A DNA stretch of 64,000 bases from Salinimicrobium gaetbulicola (GTDB taxonomy: Bacteria; Bacteroidota; Bacteroidia; Flavobacteriales; Flavobacteriaceae): NCBI RefSeq assembly GCF_042676025.1, contig NZ_JBHTJP010000035.1, forward strand, positions 620,001-684,000. The letters run 5' to 3'. A model generated the notes under the pieces. That model saw only the letters and a program-made list of their open reading frames with translations, was not told where the DNA came from and searched no databases. The position numbers and the translations under genes were made by a program. This document shows positions 41,562-50,634 of the stretch, in pieces; position 1 is the first letter of the stretch, and the number at the start of each line of letters is the position of its first letter.

Positions 41562-42653
41562 CTATTTTTTCTTATTTCTCAACATTTCCGGAGTTGCTAC
41601 CGTTCTAAATCCTAAATGTTCATGAGAGGAGTCGAGGGATGTTTGCATCCTTGCCGAGATCCTGAAACTTGAACAATAGGAGGCGTGACATAAATAAGAT
41701 CCCCCTTTGATGACTTTTTCGGGAACCTGAGGGTTATGTGGATTATATGGTCTTTTTGCTCCTTTCGGATTAATTAGCAGTCCGTTGGCTTGTGCTTCTT
41801 TATAGTAATTCACATTGTACCAGTCGCTGGTAAATTCCCAGACATTTCCGGCCATGTCGTACAGTCCAAAATCATTGGGAGGGAAGGACTTTCCAGGAGC
41901 GGCTTTTCCAAACCCATCGTCCAAGACATTTTCTATAGGGAATTCTCCGTTCCAGGTGTTGGCCATTTCACTGAGTTTTGAAACATCGCTTCCCCAGAAG
42001 AAAACTTCATCTTTCTTGCCCGCTCTAGCCGCATACTCCCATTCTGCTTCTGTAGGGAGTCGTCGTTCTGCCCATTCTGCATAAGCCATGGCATCTTCAT
42101 AGGCCACATGTACCACCGGATGATCTTCTTTTCCTTCTATACTGCTTCCCGGTCCCTGAGGGTGTTTCCAGCTGGCCGCGATCTTCCATTCCCACCATTG
42201 TGAAAAGTCATACAGATTTCGAACTTTTTGTGCGGGTTTTTTAAAGATCAAAGATCCGGGTTGTAATAGGGAGTCGGGAGGTTTAGGAGTACCGGGCGGC
42301 ACCTGTTTCTTTATTTCTTCCCAGCTTACTTCTCTTTCGGCTACGGTTACATAGCCGGTAGCTTCAATGAATTCTTTGAATTCAGCGTTGGTCACTTCGG
42401 TTTCGTCCATAAAAAAGCCGTCTATCTTCACTGGGTGTGCCGGTTTCTCGTGGTTCATCGCCATAGAATCACGGGCCACTGCACCCTGCATGAACTTTCC
42501 ACCCGGTATCCACACCATGCCTTCAGGGGTTTTTATCCCTTCCGGTTTTTCGGTTAGGACTTCTGGTTCGGGTGGAGCCTGTTCTTTTTCCTGTTTACAT
42601 GATATGAGCAGGACAACCGAGCTTAAAAAAAAGTATTTTAAGGGCGTCTTCAT
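41562..42653 (-). CDS. formylglycine-generating enzyme (FGE/SUMF1 family), lipoprotein
   Basis: The 363-residue protein has a lipoprotein signal peptide with lipobox LLISC (Cys19) and a SUMF1/FGE-sulfatase domain spanning about 50-355. Landmarks are GMVWIPGGKFMQG, DETEVTNAEFKEF, RLPTEAEWEYAARAG and GNVWEFTSDW. GGSYLCHASYC holds the two active-site cysteines (322 and 327) with the same five-residue spacing as the copper-binding pair of true FGE. Many SUMF1-like proteins lack these cysteines, so this one is a likely genuine sulfatase-maturing oxidase. It is last in the polysaccharide locus. Its client is probably the Cys-type sulfatase encoded at 56705. Confidence 0.88.
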   Translation of the reverse strand: MKTPLKYFFLSSVVLLISCKQEKEQAPPEPEVLTEKPEGIKTPEGMVWIPGGKFMQGAVARDSMAMNHEKPAHPVKIDGFFMDETEVTNAEFKEFIEATGYVTVAEREVSWEEIKKQVPPGTPKPPDSLLQPGSLIFKKPAQKVRNLYDFSQWWEWKIAASWKHPQGPGSSIEGKEDHPVVHVAYEDAMAYAEWAERRLPTEAEWEYAARAGKKDEVFFWGSDVSKLSEMANTWNGEFPIENVLDDGFGKAAPGKSFPPNDFGLYDMAGNVWEFTSDWYNVNYYKEAQANGLLINPKGAKRPYNPHNPQVPEKVIKGGSYLCHASYCSSFRISARMQTSLDSSHEHLGFRTVATPEMLRNKKK

Positions 42654-42757
42654 AAAGTGTATTTCGTCTGAACTTGTTTGTGGTTGAAAGATCTTCCTGA
42701 GCACTTGAAAAAGGTGGTCAGGAAGATCAGTGTTATGATAAAAATGTTCTTGACGCC

Positions 42758-45028
42758 TTATTCGGTTAATTTAAAGGAACCGGTCATCTTATTGTCTGAA
42801 CTTCCACCAATAAAGAATTCGAATTCTCCCGGTTCGTAAACATATTCAAGCTGGCCGTTGTAGAATTTAAGATCATCGGCAGTCAGGGTAAAAGAAACCT
42901 GTTTCGATTCCCCTTTTTTAAGAGCTATCTTTTTAAAGCCTGCCAGTTGTTTTTTAGGCGGCGTAATGCTTCTTACCTTATCATGAATATAAAGTTGTAC
43001 CACTTCACTTCCGTCAAAATTACCTGTATTGGTAATAGTCGCTGTGAAGGTGATTTCCTCCCCGGGTTTGAACGACTCCTTGTCAGCTTTAACATCAGAA
43101 TATTCAAAATCTGTATAACTTAACCCATAACCGAATGGGAATAACGGAGTGTTTGGAGAATCCAGGTAATGAGATTTAAATTTGTCAAAGTGGTCTTCAG
43201 GAGCGGGTCTTCCGGTATTTCTGGCACTGTAATAAATTGGAATTTGCCCAACATTGCGTGGCCATGTTGCGGTTAATTTTCCGGAAGGGTTATGTTCTCC
43301 AAAAATGACATCTGCGATCGCGTTTCCGGCTTCAATTCCCGGGTGCCATACCTGAAGAATGCTAACAGGAAGTTCCATTTCTTCGGAAATATTCAATGGT
43401 CTTCCGCTCATTAATACCAGTACTACCGGCTTTTTGGTTGCTACGAGTTCCCTGATCAGTTTCTTTTGACTCTCGGGAATGCGAATATCTGTGCGGCTTG
43501 CCGCCTCTCCGCTCATTTCGGAAGCTTCTCCCACTACAGCTACAATAACATCTGCAGCCTTGGCCACTTTTAATGCATCCTGTAATAATTCTTCTGAAGA
43601 TTCTTTTGAGATTTCGATACGAGATCCGAATACATTCACTTTTTTAGCAAAAATGGTGTCATCACTAATATTTGCTCCTTTTGCATAAGTAATTTTAGCA
43701 TCTGGGGCTACATTTTTAAATCCTTCAAGAACCGGGATCGAAAGTTTATAGTCTCCGGTCGGCGCCCAGGTGCCAAGCATGTTAGTTTGGTTATTGGCCA
43801 GCGGGCCTATTAGGGCAATTTTCGAAGTCTTATCTAACGGAAGGATGCTGTTGTGTTTTTTAAGAAGCACAAAAGATCGTGTCGCTAATTTACGTGCAAA
43901 AGCACGGTGTTCTTTTGTAAGAATGTCTTTCGATGGCCTTTTTTCGTCTGAATATCTGTAAGGATCCTCCAGTAATCCCAGTTTATATTTGGCCTCAAGG
44001 ATTCTTCTGGCTGCTTTTGTGATCTGTTCTTCGGAAACTTTTCCTTCTTCTACAGATTTCTTCAAAGTGGTTAAAAATCCTTCTCCCACCATGTCCATAT
44101 CCAGGCCGGCATTGATTGCCAGAGCTGAAACGTCCTGCAGATCACCCATTCCATGTTTGATCATTTCGTTTACCGAAGTATAATCTGAAACTACAAATCC
44201 ACCAAATCCCCACCTTTCACGCAGCAGGTCGGTCAATAACCACTTATTTCCTGAAGCCGGTACTCCGTCCACATCATTGAAAGAAGTCATTACACTTCCT
44301 ACCCCGGCATCAACTGCTGCTTTGTAAGGAGGCAGGTATTCATTGAACATCTTGAGGCGGCTCATATCAACATGGTTGTAATCACGACCTGCTTCGGGCG
44401 CCCCGTATAGAGCCATATGCTTTACCGTCGCCATCATAGTGTGTGGTTGAGTCAGATCTTCTCCCTGGTATCCTTCCACCATGGCCTTCGCGATAGCCGA
44501 TCCTAAAAAAGGATCTTCTCCGGCTCCTTCCGCGAAACGTCCCCAGCGAGGGTCACGGGAAATGTCTACCATAGGAGAAAAATTCCAGTTTATTCCGTCG
44601 GCAGTGGCTTCTTTGGCGGCTATCTGCGCAGACTTTTTAATTAATTCCAAATCCCAGCTGGCTGAAGTTCCAAGAGGGATCGGAAAAGTAGTTCTATACC
44701 CATGAATAACATCAGATCCAATAAGAAGTGGGATTCCCAGTCGGGAATTTTTAACTGCTAATTCCTGTGCCTGTCTAACCTTTTCGGGGCTGGAAACTCC
44801 GAAGACCCCTCCAACGTCACCTGCCTTTATTTTGGCTTCTACGTCTTCACTCACCACAGAGCCGGTGGCCACGCCTCCGCCAGGTGTTAATAGGTTTAGT
44901 TGTCCTATCTTTTCCTCTAGGGTCATTTTGGCAAGCAATTCTTCTACCTGCGGAATCTTTTCCTGTGCCTGAAGACATGAAAGTCCCATAAAAAACAGGA
45001 ATACGACTGACAGATTAATATTTCTCAT
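42758..45028 (-). CDS. bglX: GH3 beta-glucosidase
   Basis: The 756-residue protein has a signal peptide (1-22, ending LQAQ). The GH3 N-domain has VKHMALYGAPEAGRDYN and the nucleophile Asp282 in GGFVVSDYTS. The GH3 C-domain includes the acid/base loop region (VAVVGEASEMSGEAASRTDI), and the FN3-like end domain is at about 660-756. The length is near that of BglX. It cleaves terminal beta-glucosyl units. GH3 enzymes also act on sophorose and beta-1,2-gluco-oligosaccharides, which matters for the locus hypothesis. It follows the GH43-like gene on the same transcript. Confidence 0.93.
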   Translation of the reverse strand: MRNINLSVVFLFFMGLSCLQAQEKIPQVEELLAKMTLEEKIGQLNLLTPGGGVATGSVVSEDVEAKIKAGDVGGVFGVSSPEKVRQAQELAVKNSRLGIPLLIGSDVIHGYRTTFPIPLGTSASWDLELIKKSAQIAAKEATADGINWNFSPMVDISRDPRWGRFAEGAGEDPFLGSAIAKAMVEGYQGEDLTQPHTMMATVKHMALYGAPEAGRDYNHVDMSRLKMFNEYLPPYKAAVDAGVGSVMTSFNDVDGVPASGNKWLLTDLLRERWGFGGFVVSDYTSVNEMIKHGMGDLQDVSALAINAGLDMDMVGEGFLTTLKKSVEEGKVSEEQITKAARRILEAKYKLGLLEDPYRYSDEKRPSKDILTKEHRAFARKLATRSFVLLKKHNSILPLDKTSKIALIGPLANNQTNMLGTWAPTGDYKLSIPVLEGFKNVAPDAKITYAKGANISDDTIFAKKVNVFGSRIEISKESSEELLQDALKVAKAADVIVAVVGEASEMSGEAASRTDIRIPESQKKLIRELVATKKPVVLVLMSGRPLNISEEMELPVSILQVWHPGIEAGNAIADVIFGEHNPSGKLTATWPRNVGQIPIYYSARNTGRPAPEDHFDKFKSHYLDSPNTPLFPFGYGLSYTDFEYSDVKADKESFKPGEEITFTATITNTGNFDGSEVVQLYIHDKVRSITPPKKQLAGFKKIALKKGESKQVSFTLTADDLKFYNGQLEYVYEPGEFEFFIGGSSDNKMTGSFKLTE

Positions 45029-45065
45029 CTTGTTTACACTTTAAAAATTGATAATTGTCTTTTCT

Positions 45066-46871
45066 TTATTTCACTTCCACAATCTCAGTTCTTTCCGAGA
45101 TCCCATTTTCACTAAATGCTTCAATACTGAAGTAGTATTTTGTATCGCGGTCCAGGTTGCGCATAAAATGTTCATTTACATCGTATATTAACCAGGACTG
45201 GTATAATTTATCAGGTGCGATACCCCAGCGGATATTGTAGCCCTGGGCTCCTATCACCGGTTCCCACTTAAAGGAAGCGTCTCTTCTGTCTTCCTGACGT
45301 GAAACTTTGAATTTCTTAACCTTTGCAGGTTTCTTGCCAAATCCTTTGCCAAATACCCTGATTTCTGATAGTGCCAGGTTATTCCCCGGTACTTCCACGT
45401 TATTGTAGCGTACGTATTTGGCTTTTACAGGTTGATTCAGGGGAATGTAGGCATTCGGCGCATCCTCAAAACTATTACTTCTGTCTACAACCTTTTTCCA
45501 CTGTTTGCCATCCTCTGATACCTCCAGGGTAAAGCGGTGTCTTAAGCCGTCGGTACGGGTATAGATACCTGACTCCTGATCATGAAAATTCAATTGAAAA
45601 GCATAGATATTTCCTGGAGCCAGCATTTCGATCTTAATCCATTGTTTGTCATCATTGGCTTCAGCAACCCAGAAGGACTTCGGACTTTCGTCGGTTAACA
45701 ATTTAGAGATAATTTCACCTTCGCTGTTTTTTTCAAGTGGCATTTCAGTGATGTCATAATCGTCATCTGTGGAAGTACTTTTCCTGATCTGCATTTGCGA
45801 AGAGGAGACTGTTGCTTTGCCTTTGTAAGAAAGCAGCATCCAGCCAGTATGCTGGCCCGCCTTTGTTGGATGATCCGGTCCAAACAGCGGGTAATCCCCG
45901 TAGCTGGTGTTCGTATACATTAAACCTTCCTCATCAAAATAAGTAGGGAACATGGCCAGGCGACGTTCCCAGTGAGAGTTGGAAGCCAGCGCCATAGTGG
46001 CAAAGTGCCAGTACTGCCCATTGGTTTGTTTCATTGTGATCCCATGACCGGCTCCGTTGGTAAAACCGCCCGGCTTGAAACTATAGGGGTTGTTTTTCAT
46101 GTATTTGAACGGACCTAAGGGCGTTTCCCCAACGTAGGCAGCATCTGCATACACATTGAATTGAGTACCTGGTGCCGCATACTGCAAATAGTATTTGCCG
46201 TCATGTTTGGTCATTGACGCACCCTCCATGTATCCTTCCTTTAAAGTGGGGTGGAAATTATTTTCACCAAAACGTTCCCAGCCGTGTTCTTCTTCTACCA
46301 GATTGATCAATTCTTTTTCTACCCCGGTTTCAAGAAATCGGTCGTCTTTATCCAGCATTTTCACCCGAAGGGGATGTATGTTCGACGAGCCCCAATACAG
46401 GTATGTTTTCCCGTCATCATCAATAAATAATTCCGAATCCTGAATATTATTAGAGATTGAAGCTGTAGGAGTCCATTTACCGCTTTTAGGATCATCGGTG
46501 TAAAGAATACTCCCATAACCCGCGGGATCTCCAGCAAAGTATACCAACGAATCTTTATAATTGAAAGCGGTTGGCGCGTTTGACCCCTCAAAAAACCACT
46601 GCTTTGGTTTGATGAATTCCCAATTGATCAGATCGGTAGAATGCCAGTATCCAAATGAACGGGTGACAAACATGTAGTATTCGCCACGGAATTCGATTAC
46701 CGCAGGATCTGCACCGGAACGGTAAGAAATATTCCTGCTTGAATTATAAACCATATAGGTATAATCAATATCCAGAGGATTGATATAAGTTTCTGGCACC
46801 ACTTTCTGTGAGTGAACAATGACGCTAAATAGTATAGCTGTTGCTGTGAGTATATATTTAAAACCTTTCAT
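45066..46871 (-). CDS. GH43-like glycosidase with F5/8 type C and FN3-like domains
   Basis: The 601-residue protein has a signal peptide (ending IVHSQ). A five-bladed GH43-type catalytic domain (about 30-335) follows: catalytic base Asp55 in SGADPAVIE, pKa modulator Asp145 in QDSELFIDDDG, and acid Glu216 in YMEGASMTKHDGKYY. A discoidin (F5/8 type C) domain covers about 385-505 (TDESPKSFWVAEANDDKQWIKIEM), and an FN3-like domain is at about 515-595. GH43 enzymes are mostly alpha-L-arabinofuranosidases or beta-xylosidases, and the substrate here is not certain. The order of domains suggests a surface or periplasmic enzyme with carbohydrate-binding appendages. Confidence 0.82.
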   Translation of the reverse strand: MKGFKYILTATAILFSVIVHSQKVVPETYINPLDIDYTYMVYNSSRNISYRSGADPAVIEFRGEYYMFVTRSFGYWHSTDLINWEFIKPKQWFFEGSNAPTAFNYKDSLVYFAGDPAGYGSILYTDDPKSGKWTPTASISNNIQDSELFIDDDGKTYLYWGSSNIHPLRVKMLDKDDRFLETGVEKELINLVEEEHGWERFGENNFHPTLKEGYMEGASMTKHDGKYYLQYAAPGTQFNVYADAAYVGETPLGPFKYMKNNPYSFKPGGFTNGAGHGITMKQTNGQYWHFATMALASNSHWERRLAMFPTYFDEEGLMYTNTSYGDYPLFGPDHPTKAGQHTGWMLLSYKGKATVSSSQMQIRKSTSTDDDYDITEMPLEKNSEGEIISKLLTDESPKSFWVAEANDDKQWIKIEMLAPGNIYAFQLNFHDQESGIYTRTDGLRHRFTLEVSEDGKQWKKVVDRSNSFEDAPNAYIPLNQPVKAKYVRYNNVEVPGNNLALSEIRVFGKGFGKKPAKVKKFKVSRQEDRRDASFKWEPVIGAQGYNIRWGIAPDKLYQSWLIYDVNEHFMRNLDRDTKYYFSIEAFSENGISERTEIVEVK

Positions 46872-46882
46872 TTAATCGTTAT

Positions 46883-47695
46883 CTATTCATTTTTTTGATG
46901 AGAGAATAACCATGGTAGGAGATACGGTTCAGAAAGAGCCGAATCCCAGCTGTTATGATTGTCATTCGGGTATAGAGACAGTTTAGCGTTACCTCCGTTG
47001 GTATTGATCATACGCGCCATCTCCTTTGAAAATTTTGGGGGCACGATATCATCTTTTTCTCCGTGAAAGATCCAGATATTAAAGCCTTCAGGATAATCTT
47101 CGGTTATTGCGGGATCTGCCCCGCCACAAATGGCAAAGGCTGCCGCGAACATTTCCGGTTTCCGGTATATAATCTCGTAGGTTCCCATTCCACCCATTGA
47201 AAGTCCGCCCACATATATCCTGTTATTGTCCACGTAATCTTCCGCAGTAATAGAATTCAGAAGGGCCATGACCAACTGTAGGGATGTTGTAGGCCCTTCC
47301 TCCTTCTTAAAATTAAACTCAAACGGTGTTACCTCACGATTTACTTCGACCCGGGCCCAATAATCTTTTTTTGGTGCCTGTGGAAAAATGACAATTGCGG
47401 GAATTTTTTTTCTGATTTCTTCTTTTAAAAAAAGTTGTCCTCCATGGGTTAATTGTGCTTGGTTATCATTGCCGCGTTCTCCGGCTCCATGCAGGAACAG
47501 GACCAGAGGATATTTTTCGCTTTTATCAAAGCCTTCTGGGTAGAGGATTCGGTAGTTCAATGTATCCTTGTTCTGAATAAAAGCTTCCTGCTTATATTCC
47601 TCCAGGGATTGTGCTCCCACGGAAAAAGGGAGCATTAGAAGCGTATAGACCAGTGCTATAATAAGATACAGAAGCCTCATTTTAAAAGTTTTCAT
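46883..47695 (-). CDS. alpha/beta-hydrolase esterase (carbohydrate esterase-like)
   Basis: The 270-residue protein has a signal peptide (cleavage about residue 28, ending VGAQ). It is an alpha/beta hydrolase with the oxyanion HGAGERG motif. Nucleophile Ser166 is in GGLSMGG, the acid residue Asp215/216 in HGEKDDIVPP, and His247 in NDNHNSW. This is the feruloyl/acetyl esterase-like prolyl oligopeptidase shape, found in polysaccharide loci (CE1-like). Its ATG directly abuts the GH144-like stop codon, so they are coupled. The likely task is removal of acyl substituents from the glycan. Confidence 0.85.
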   Translation of the reverse strand: MKTFKMRLLYLIIALVYTLLMLPFSVGAQSLEEYKQEAFIQNKDTLNYRILYPEGFDKSEKYPLVLFLHGAGERGNDNQAQLTHGGQLFLKEEIRKKIPAIVIFPQAPKKDYWARVEVNREVTPFEFNFKKEEGPTTSLQLVMALLNSITAEDYVDNNRIYVGGLSMGGMGTYEIIYRKPEMFAAAFAICGGADPAITEDYPEGFNIWIFHGEKDDIVPPKFSKEMARMINTNGGNAKLSLYPNDNHNSWDSALSEPYLLPWLFSHQKNE

Positions 47696-49075
47696 TTATT
47701 TATTATTGAATCCCAATTTATCAAGTCCGGTTTTGATTTCAGGGGCGTTCATGAACAGATCCCAAATAAGTCCGGACCTGTAATTTTCGATCATGACCAC
47801 CATAGGCCCCTGATCAATTGCCAAGTACTGGGGCGCTACCCAGTCTTCCCCTTCCAGGCTAAAGGCATCGTAGAATCCTGCAGGACCCCATAACAGGTCG
47901 TTGAGATCTGTATAAAAATACCTCATAGCCCTAAGTGATTTTTCAGGAGTGTATGGAATAGAGCTTATGGCTGCCGTTGGGGAAACCACTCCGCGGTCAT
48001 CATCGGGTGAGTGTGCTGAATATCCAACTCCGCCATCCTCTTTACGGGTATAGCTTGCAGTAAGTCCCCAGGAATTGGGACCGTAAGTTTCAAAGTTCTT
48101 TGGATTTTCCTGGCAATATTCATAATTGATCAGCGAGTGATTTACGTTGAGGTCCCAGTAATTCGCGTATTTATCTGAAAGTCCTTTGGGGTTTAGCCCC
48201 AGGTAAGAATAATGCGCCCAGAAAAGGGGACCGCCTTTATCCCCAGGGGTATTGTGTTTTAAGATCAATGGAAGACCGTATGCTTCAACATCGGTAGTGA
48301 TATTTCCGCTGCGGGCCCAGCCATCGTGATAAGCTGCTGCGTCTATTGCGTGGTCAGGGGAGGAGGCAGCCATCACATAGGTGATAAGGCATTCATTATA
48401 ACCTTCTATCATAAAATCCATTTCCCACTCATAATCGGGGGACCAGTGCCAGTAGATCCCGTTTTTGTTGTTAGTGTACCAGTTCCATTCGATGCCTTTC
48501 CAAAGTTCATCATATTTCTGCGCTACCGCTTTTTCTTCTTCGGAACCGTTCTTCAGATATTCCCTTACAACCAGAAAACCCTGAGCTAAAAATGAAGTTT
48601 CTACTATGTCTCCACCATTGTCTTTTCTTCCGAAGGCCTGGGTTTCACCTGTCTCTCCATTGATCCAATGGGGCCATGCGCCATGGAACCTGGTAGTATT
48701 ATCAAGGAATTCAGCGATCTTGTCAAGTCTTGCCACTGCAGCATCTTGAGGGATAAACCCTCTTTCCATTCCCGCCACTATAGCCATTAACCCGAAACCG
48801 CTACCACCTGTGGTGACCACGTGGGCATCATTCTTTGGATAATTCCCATCGGGATGGAAACGTTCGCGGGCCATCCCCGAATTAGGTTCGGCGTAATCCC
48901 AGAAGTATTTTAAAGTTTGTTTTTGGACTATATCCAGTAGTTCTTTTTCAGAGATTTGGGTTTTTTCTACAACCTTATTTTCTTCCTTTTCCTGGACCTC
49001 GTTGGATTTATCATTACAGGAAGATAATAGCGTCATTATCCCAATCAAACAGAAGATTTTGAAAATTATATTCAT
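47696..49075 (-). CDS. glycoamylase-like / GH144-type glycosidase lipoprotein
   Basis: The 459-residue lipoprotein has lipobox LLSSC (Cys20) and a PF10091 glycoamylase-like domain, an (alpha/alpha)6 barrel. Its signatures are YFWDYAEPNSGMARERF, GGSGFGLMAIVAGMERGF, FHGAWPHWING, DIVETSFLAQGF and the late WGPAGFYDAFS. Proteins of this type were called glucoamylase by similarity. The characterised ones (GH144) are endo- or exo-beta-1,2-glucanases. It follows SusD on the transcript after a terminator-like hairpin. Together with the GH3 gene it hints at beta-glucan use. Conserved acidic residues are in the DIVETS and WEMDFMIEGYNE segments. Confidence 0.85.
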   Translation of the reverse strand: MNIIFKIFCLIGIMTLLSSCNDKSNEVQEKEENKVVEKTQISEKELLDIVQKQTLKYFWDYAEPNSGMARERFHPDGNYPKNDAHVVTTGGSGFGLMAIVAGMERGFIPQDAAVARLDKIAEFLDNTTRFHGAWPHWINGETGETQAFGRKDNGGDIVETSFLAQGFLVVREYLKNGSEEEKAVAQKYDELWKGIEWNWYTNNKNGIYWHWSPDYEWEMDFMIEGYNECLITYVMAASSPDHAIDAAAYHDGWARSGNITTDVEAYGLPLILKHNTPGDKGGPLFWAHYSYLGLNPKGLSDKYANYWDLNVNHSLINYEYCQENPKNFETYGPNSWGLTASYTRKEDGGVGYSAHSPDDDRGVVSPTAAISSIPYTPEKSLRAMRYFYTDLNDLLWGPAGFYDAFSLEGEDWVAPQYLAIDQGPMVVMIENYRSGLIWDLFMNAPEIKTGLDKLGFNNK

Positions 49076-49097
49076 TTTAAATTAGTAGAATTATTGA

Positions 49098-49133
49098 AAA
49101 AATATGCTGCAACTATTGGTGCAGCATATTTTT
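49098..49133 (-). terminator. strong hairpin between susD and the GH144-like gene
   Basis: AAAAATATGCTGCA (49098-49111) pairs perfectly with its complement (49120-49133) over 14 bp with an 8-nt loop. On the minus strand the right arm ends in six T residues, so it looks like an intrinsic terminator inside the locus. It would let SusCD be made in excess over the enzymes, a pattern seen in polysaccharide loci. Confidence 0.75.
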
Positions 49134-49155
49134 CATTCAATCAACCACATGGTAT

Positions 49156-50592
49156 TTAGTAACCAGGGTTTTGGGTCAGAACATTATTACTTAAAGAGAT
49201 CTGGTTGGCAGGGATAGGGAAAATTTCATTTACTCCCGGGGTGAATTGTTTGCCAAGAGCCTGAAATACTTCAGCAGCTCTACCTTGTCTTACCAAATCA
49301 AAAAAACGATCCCCTTCCTGGGCAAGTTCCACTCTTCTTTCCTGCCAAATTGCATTACGTAACTGTTGCTCGCTTTCAAACTCAAGGTCATCAAGATCGG
49401 CTCTGTCTCTTACCTCATTCAGGCTTTCCAGTGCAGCATCGTAATTTCCTAATTCAAGGTTAGCTTCGGCATTGATTAGAAGGATCTCGGCATATCTCAA
49501 GATCACTATGTTTGAGTCTGCATTTTCCGCGCAGTTATTCCTCCGGTAATTCTCTGAGGAAATATAGATTTTTTGGTTATATCGAGTTGGATTGGCAGGA
49601 TTATTTCCAGCTGTGATCAGGTCTCCTTCCGGAGTGGTTTCACCAACAAATAAAATTGTTGCATCTCTTCTTAAGTCATTTTCTTCATAAGCTGCAGCCA
49701 GATCTTCTGAAGGAGAATTAAAGCCCCACCCAAATTGATCACGAACTCCCTGAACCTGTCCATATTGTGAGGTAGCTTCGCAATTTCCGTCGGCTGTGGA
49801 TTGAATAGAAAAGATTATTTCAGAATTAAATTCATTTTGCCAACGGAAAAGTTCGTAGTAATCATCATAAAGGGAATAGCCCATTCCCATTACCTCCTGG
49901 GTTAGTTGCAGTACCTGCGACCATTCCTGGCGATACATTAGTACTTTTGCCAAAATCCCTTTAGCAGCCCCTTGTGTAACTCTTCCCAATTGATCCGGGC
50001 CGTAGGAAGCTGGTAATACTTGTGATGCCTCCTGAAGATCACGTACAATCAAGACGTAAACTTCCTCCTTAGTATTTCTTGGGAGATTATAAATGCCGTC
50101 TTCGGGAAGTCCTTCATAGATAGGAACACCCCCAAAAGTACGAACAAGGTTGAAATAGTGATAGGCTCTGAAAAATTTTGCCTCGGCCAAAAGACGTTCC
50201 TTTAAACTTTCGTCCATTTCGATATCGGGAACATTCGTTAACACCTGATTGGCCAAATTGATTCCTCTAAATTGACCGGTCCAGTAATCGTTAAGTACAA
50301 AGGCAGATGAATTGAAAGTGAAATTGCTGAAATCATTCAGGAATGCGGCATCTCCGGGATTACTTCCTTTGTCAGAATCATCAGAGGTTATTTGAGTAAT
50401 CGCTAAATGAGCGAAGGCAGAGGTCAACCAATCTAACTGGTGGTTATATATTGCGTTAACAGCCTGCGTTGCATCTTCTGCCGACACAAAAAATTCTTCT
50501 GCCGGAGTTCTGTCTTCTAAAGGAATTTCCAGAAAGTCATCGCTGCAGGAAATGAATGCAAAAATGCTAAATATTAATATTAATTTTTTCAT
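49156..50592 (-). CDS. SusD/RagB-family surface glycan-binding lipoprotein
   Basis: The 478-residue lipoprotein has lipobox FISC (Cys16) and a SusD fold. The N-terminal TPR part has DFLEIPLEDRTPAEEFF and DATQAVNAIYN, the middle has the conserved RAYHYFNLVRTFGGVPI motif, and the C-terminus has AEILLINAEANLELG, IWQERRVELAQEGDRFFDLVRQG and FPIPANQI. It forms the lid of the SusC transporter and captures oligosaccharides at the cell surface. It starts 42 nt after the SusC stop. It is also the last gene before the hairpin. Confidence 0.95.
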   Translation of the reverse strand: MKKLILIFSIFAFISCSDDFLEIPLEDRTPAEEFFVSAEDATQAVNAIYNHQLDWLTSAFAHLAITQITSDDSDKGSNPGDAAFLNDFSNFTFNSSAFVLNDYWTGQFRGINLANQVLTNVPDIEMDESLKERLLAEAKFFRAYHYFNLVRTFGGVPIYEGLPEDGIYNLPRNTKEEVYVLIVRDLQEASQVLPASYGPDQLGRVTQGAAKGILAKVLMYRQEWSQVLQLTQEVMGMGYSLYDDYYELFRWQNEFNSEIIFSIQSTADGNCEATSQYGQVQGVRDQFGWGFNSPSEDLAAAYEENDLRRDATILFVGETTPEGDLITAGNNPANPTRYNQKIYISSENYRRNNCAENADSNIVILRYAEILLINAEANLELGNYDAALESLNEVRDRADLDDLEFESEQQLRNAIWQERRVELAQEGDRFFDLVRQGRAAEVFQALGKQFTPGVNEIFPIPANQISLSNNVLTQNPGY

Positions 50593-50634
50593 TGGTTTAT
50601 CTTTTAAAAATGCCTTGTTAGAAAAGCATTCGAT

